A stretch of 5,911 nt of DNA from Actinomycetota bacterium (lineage in GTDB: Bacteria; Actinomycetota; Thermoleophilia; Gaiellales; Gaiellaceae), in assembly GCA_013816275.1 (NCBI GenBank), contig JACDER010000109.1, forward strand, positions 1 through 5,911, read 5' to 3'. The notes beneath the pieces are model-generated. The model worked only from the letters and a program-made list of their open reading frames with translations, was not told the origin of the DNA and ran no database searches. Position 1 is the first letter of the stretch, and every line of letters begins with the position of its first letter. The translations under genes were made by a program, and so were the position numbers. Of the stretch, positions 5,266 to 5,911 are shown piece by piece.

Positions 5266-5911
5266 TACGTCGGGATCTGGACGTCGCTGACGTCGATCCC
5301 GAGCGACGACGCCATCTTCACGCCCTCCTCGAGATCCAGGCGCAACCGCTCCGCGTCGCGCGACTTCATCATCGCCCCGATCCGCTCGCGCGCCTTGGGT
5401 CGCCACATCACGTGGTTCGCGAAGATCGGAAGCATCTCGTTCGCGACCTTGACGAGCTGCCGGTGGACCCTCTTCGGCGCTTCGTCGAGCAGCACGCGTT
5501 CGTAGGCGACGCCCGACCTGTGGTGGATGCCGTCGTCGATCGTAAGCCGGTTGCAGAGGTCGGCGAGAAGCGTGCCTGGAGCCGAGCGCGCGATTATCCG
5601 GAAGCGCGGGATGATCAGCCGCTCGAAGAAGACCTGCATCAGGAAGACCTTCTCCTCGAGGGAGTCGAGCTCGAGGAACATGTGCGCGAGCTGGTCGAGG
5701 TAGGGGTCGCGCTCGGTCGCGCCGCCCGTCGCCTGGAGCAGCTTCAGCCAGGCCTCGGTGTGGCGCGCCTCGTCCTGCACCATGGTCGTGTAGTAGAGCT
5801 TCGCCTCGAAGTGGCGGGCGCCGTCGAGGAGCTGGGCCGCCATCTCGACCGCGAAGACGTCCGCCTGGTACTGCTGGGTGATGACGGAGCGCCACAGATC
5901 GACGCGGCGGG
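5265..5911 (-). CDS. Ferritin-like / ribonucleotide reductase R2-like diiron protein (5' end beyond the window)
   Basis: The frame is open from the window edge to the TAG at 5267-5265, giving 214 visible residues; the N-terminus is missing. An ATG at 5843 lies inside the protein, because clearly coding sequence (VDLWRSVITQQYQADVFAVE) precedes it. The protein is almost entirely helical. It carries E47-A-R-H50 in MVQDEARHTEAW, the ExxH signature of ferritin-like diiron helices. A Glu-rich helix (EEKVFLMQVFFERLIIPRFR, with E85, E86 and E96) follows, and then IDDGIHHRSG, where D126-x-x-H129 lies where the second ExxH is expected. The order fits a four-helix-bundle diiron or Fe/Mn carboxylate protein of the R2 / R2-like oxidase / AurF superfamily. 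Several ligands cannot be checked because the first helix is off the window. I cannot assign a substrate: ribonucleotide reduction, N-oxygenation and fatty-acid desaturation are all possible in this superfamily. Its stop overlaps the folD start by one base, so the two are probably co-transcribed. Confidence 0.75.
   Translation of the reverse strand, partial: RRVDLWRSVITQQYQADVFAVEMAAQLLDGARHFEAKLYYTTMVQDEARHTEAWLKLLQATGGATERDPYLDQLAHMFLELDSLEEKVFLMQVFFERLIIPRFRIIARSAPGTLLADLCNRLTIDDGIHHRSGVAYERVLLDEAPKRVHRQLVKVANEMLPIFANHVMWRPKARERIGAMMKSRDAERLRLDLEEGVKMASSLGIDVSDVQIPT

Noticed and set aside
5266..5895. Upstream extension of folD, or a fusion with another domain
   Set aside because: The frame is a shadow of the R2-like gene, whose translation is clearly the real one with its metal motifs.

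Overview
This window is a stretch of a high-GC bacterial chromosome with every supportable gene on the minus strand. GC-rich third codon positions, GTG and TTG starts, a possible leaderless GTG gene and the style of the GatCAB and R2-like proteins suggest an actinobacterium, perhaps of the Thermoleophilia. That placement is inference from sequence style only.

In transcription order (right to left) the window holds: the C-terminal part of a ferritin-like/R2-like diiron protein cut by the right edge; folD, whose GTG start overlaps the previous stop codon in a TAGTG; a hairpin with a T-rich tail that may end the folD transcript or form the leader of the next gene; a small cold-shock protein gene with a TTG start and a strong ribosome binding site; a terminator-like hairpin; a 246-bp intergenic region with two tandem 39-bp hairpin units; the complete gatC-gatA-gatB operon, joined by two ATGA overlaps; a strong hairpin just after gatB; a 5'-truncated and frameshifted gene remnant; and the start of a small secreted protein gene, cut by the left edge, with a promoter placed for leaderless transcription.

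The core is housekeeping. GatCAB converts misacylated Glu-tRNA(Gln) and/or Asp-tRNA(Asn) to the correct amide, and FolD interconverts one-carbon tetrahydrofolates. The cold-shock protein is an RNA chaperone. The R2-like protein is coupled to folD but its substrate cannot be read from the sequence.

I see no evidence of a complete new defence, mobile or biosynthetic system here. The points most worth a second look are the tandem hairpin repeats upstream of gatC, the Asp-for-Glu metal motif of the R2-like protein, the shortened N-terminal segment of GatA, the frameshifted remnant, the hairpin between folD and the cold-shock gene, and the candidate leaderless promoter.
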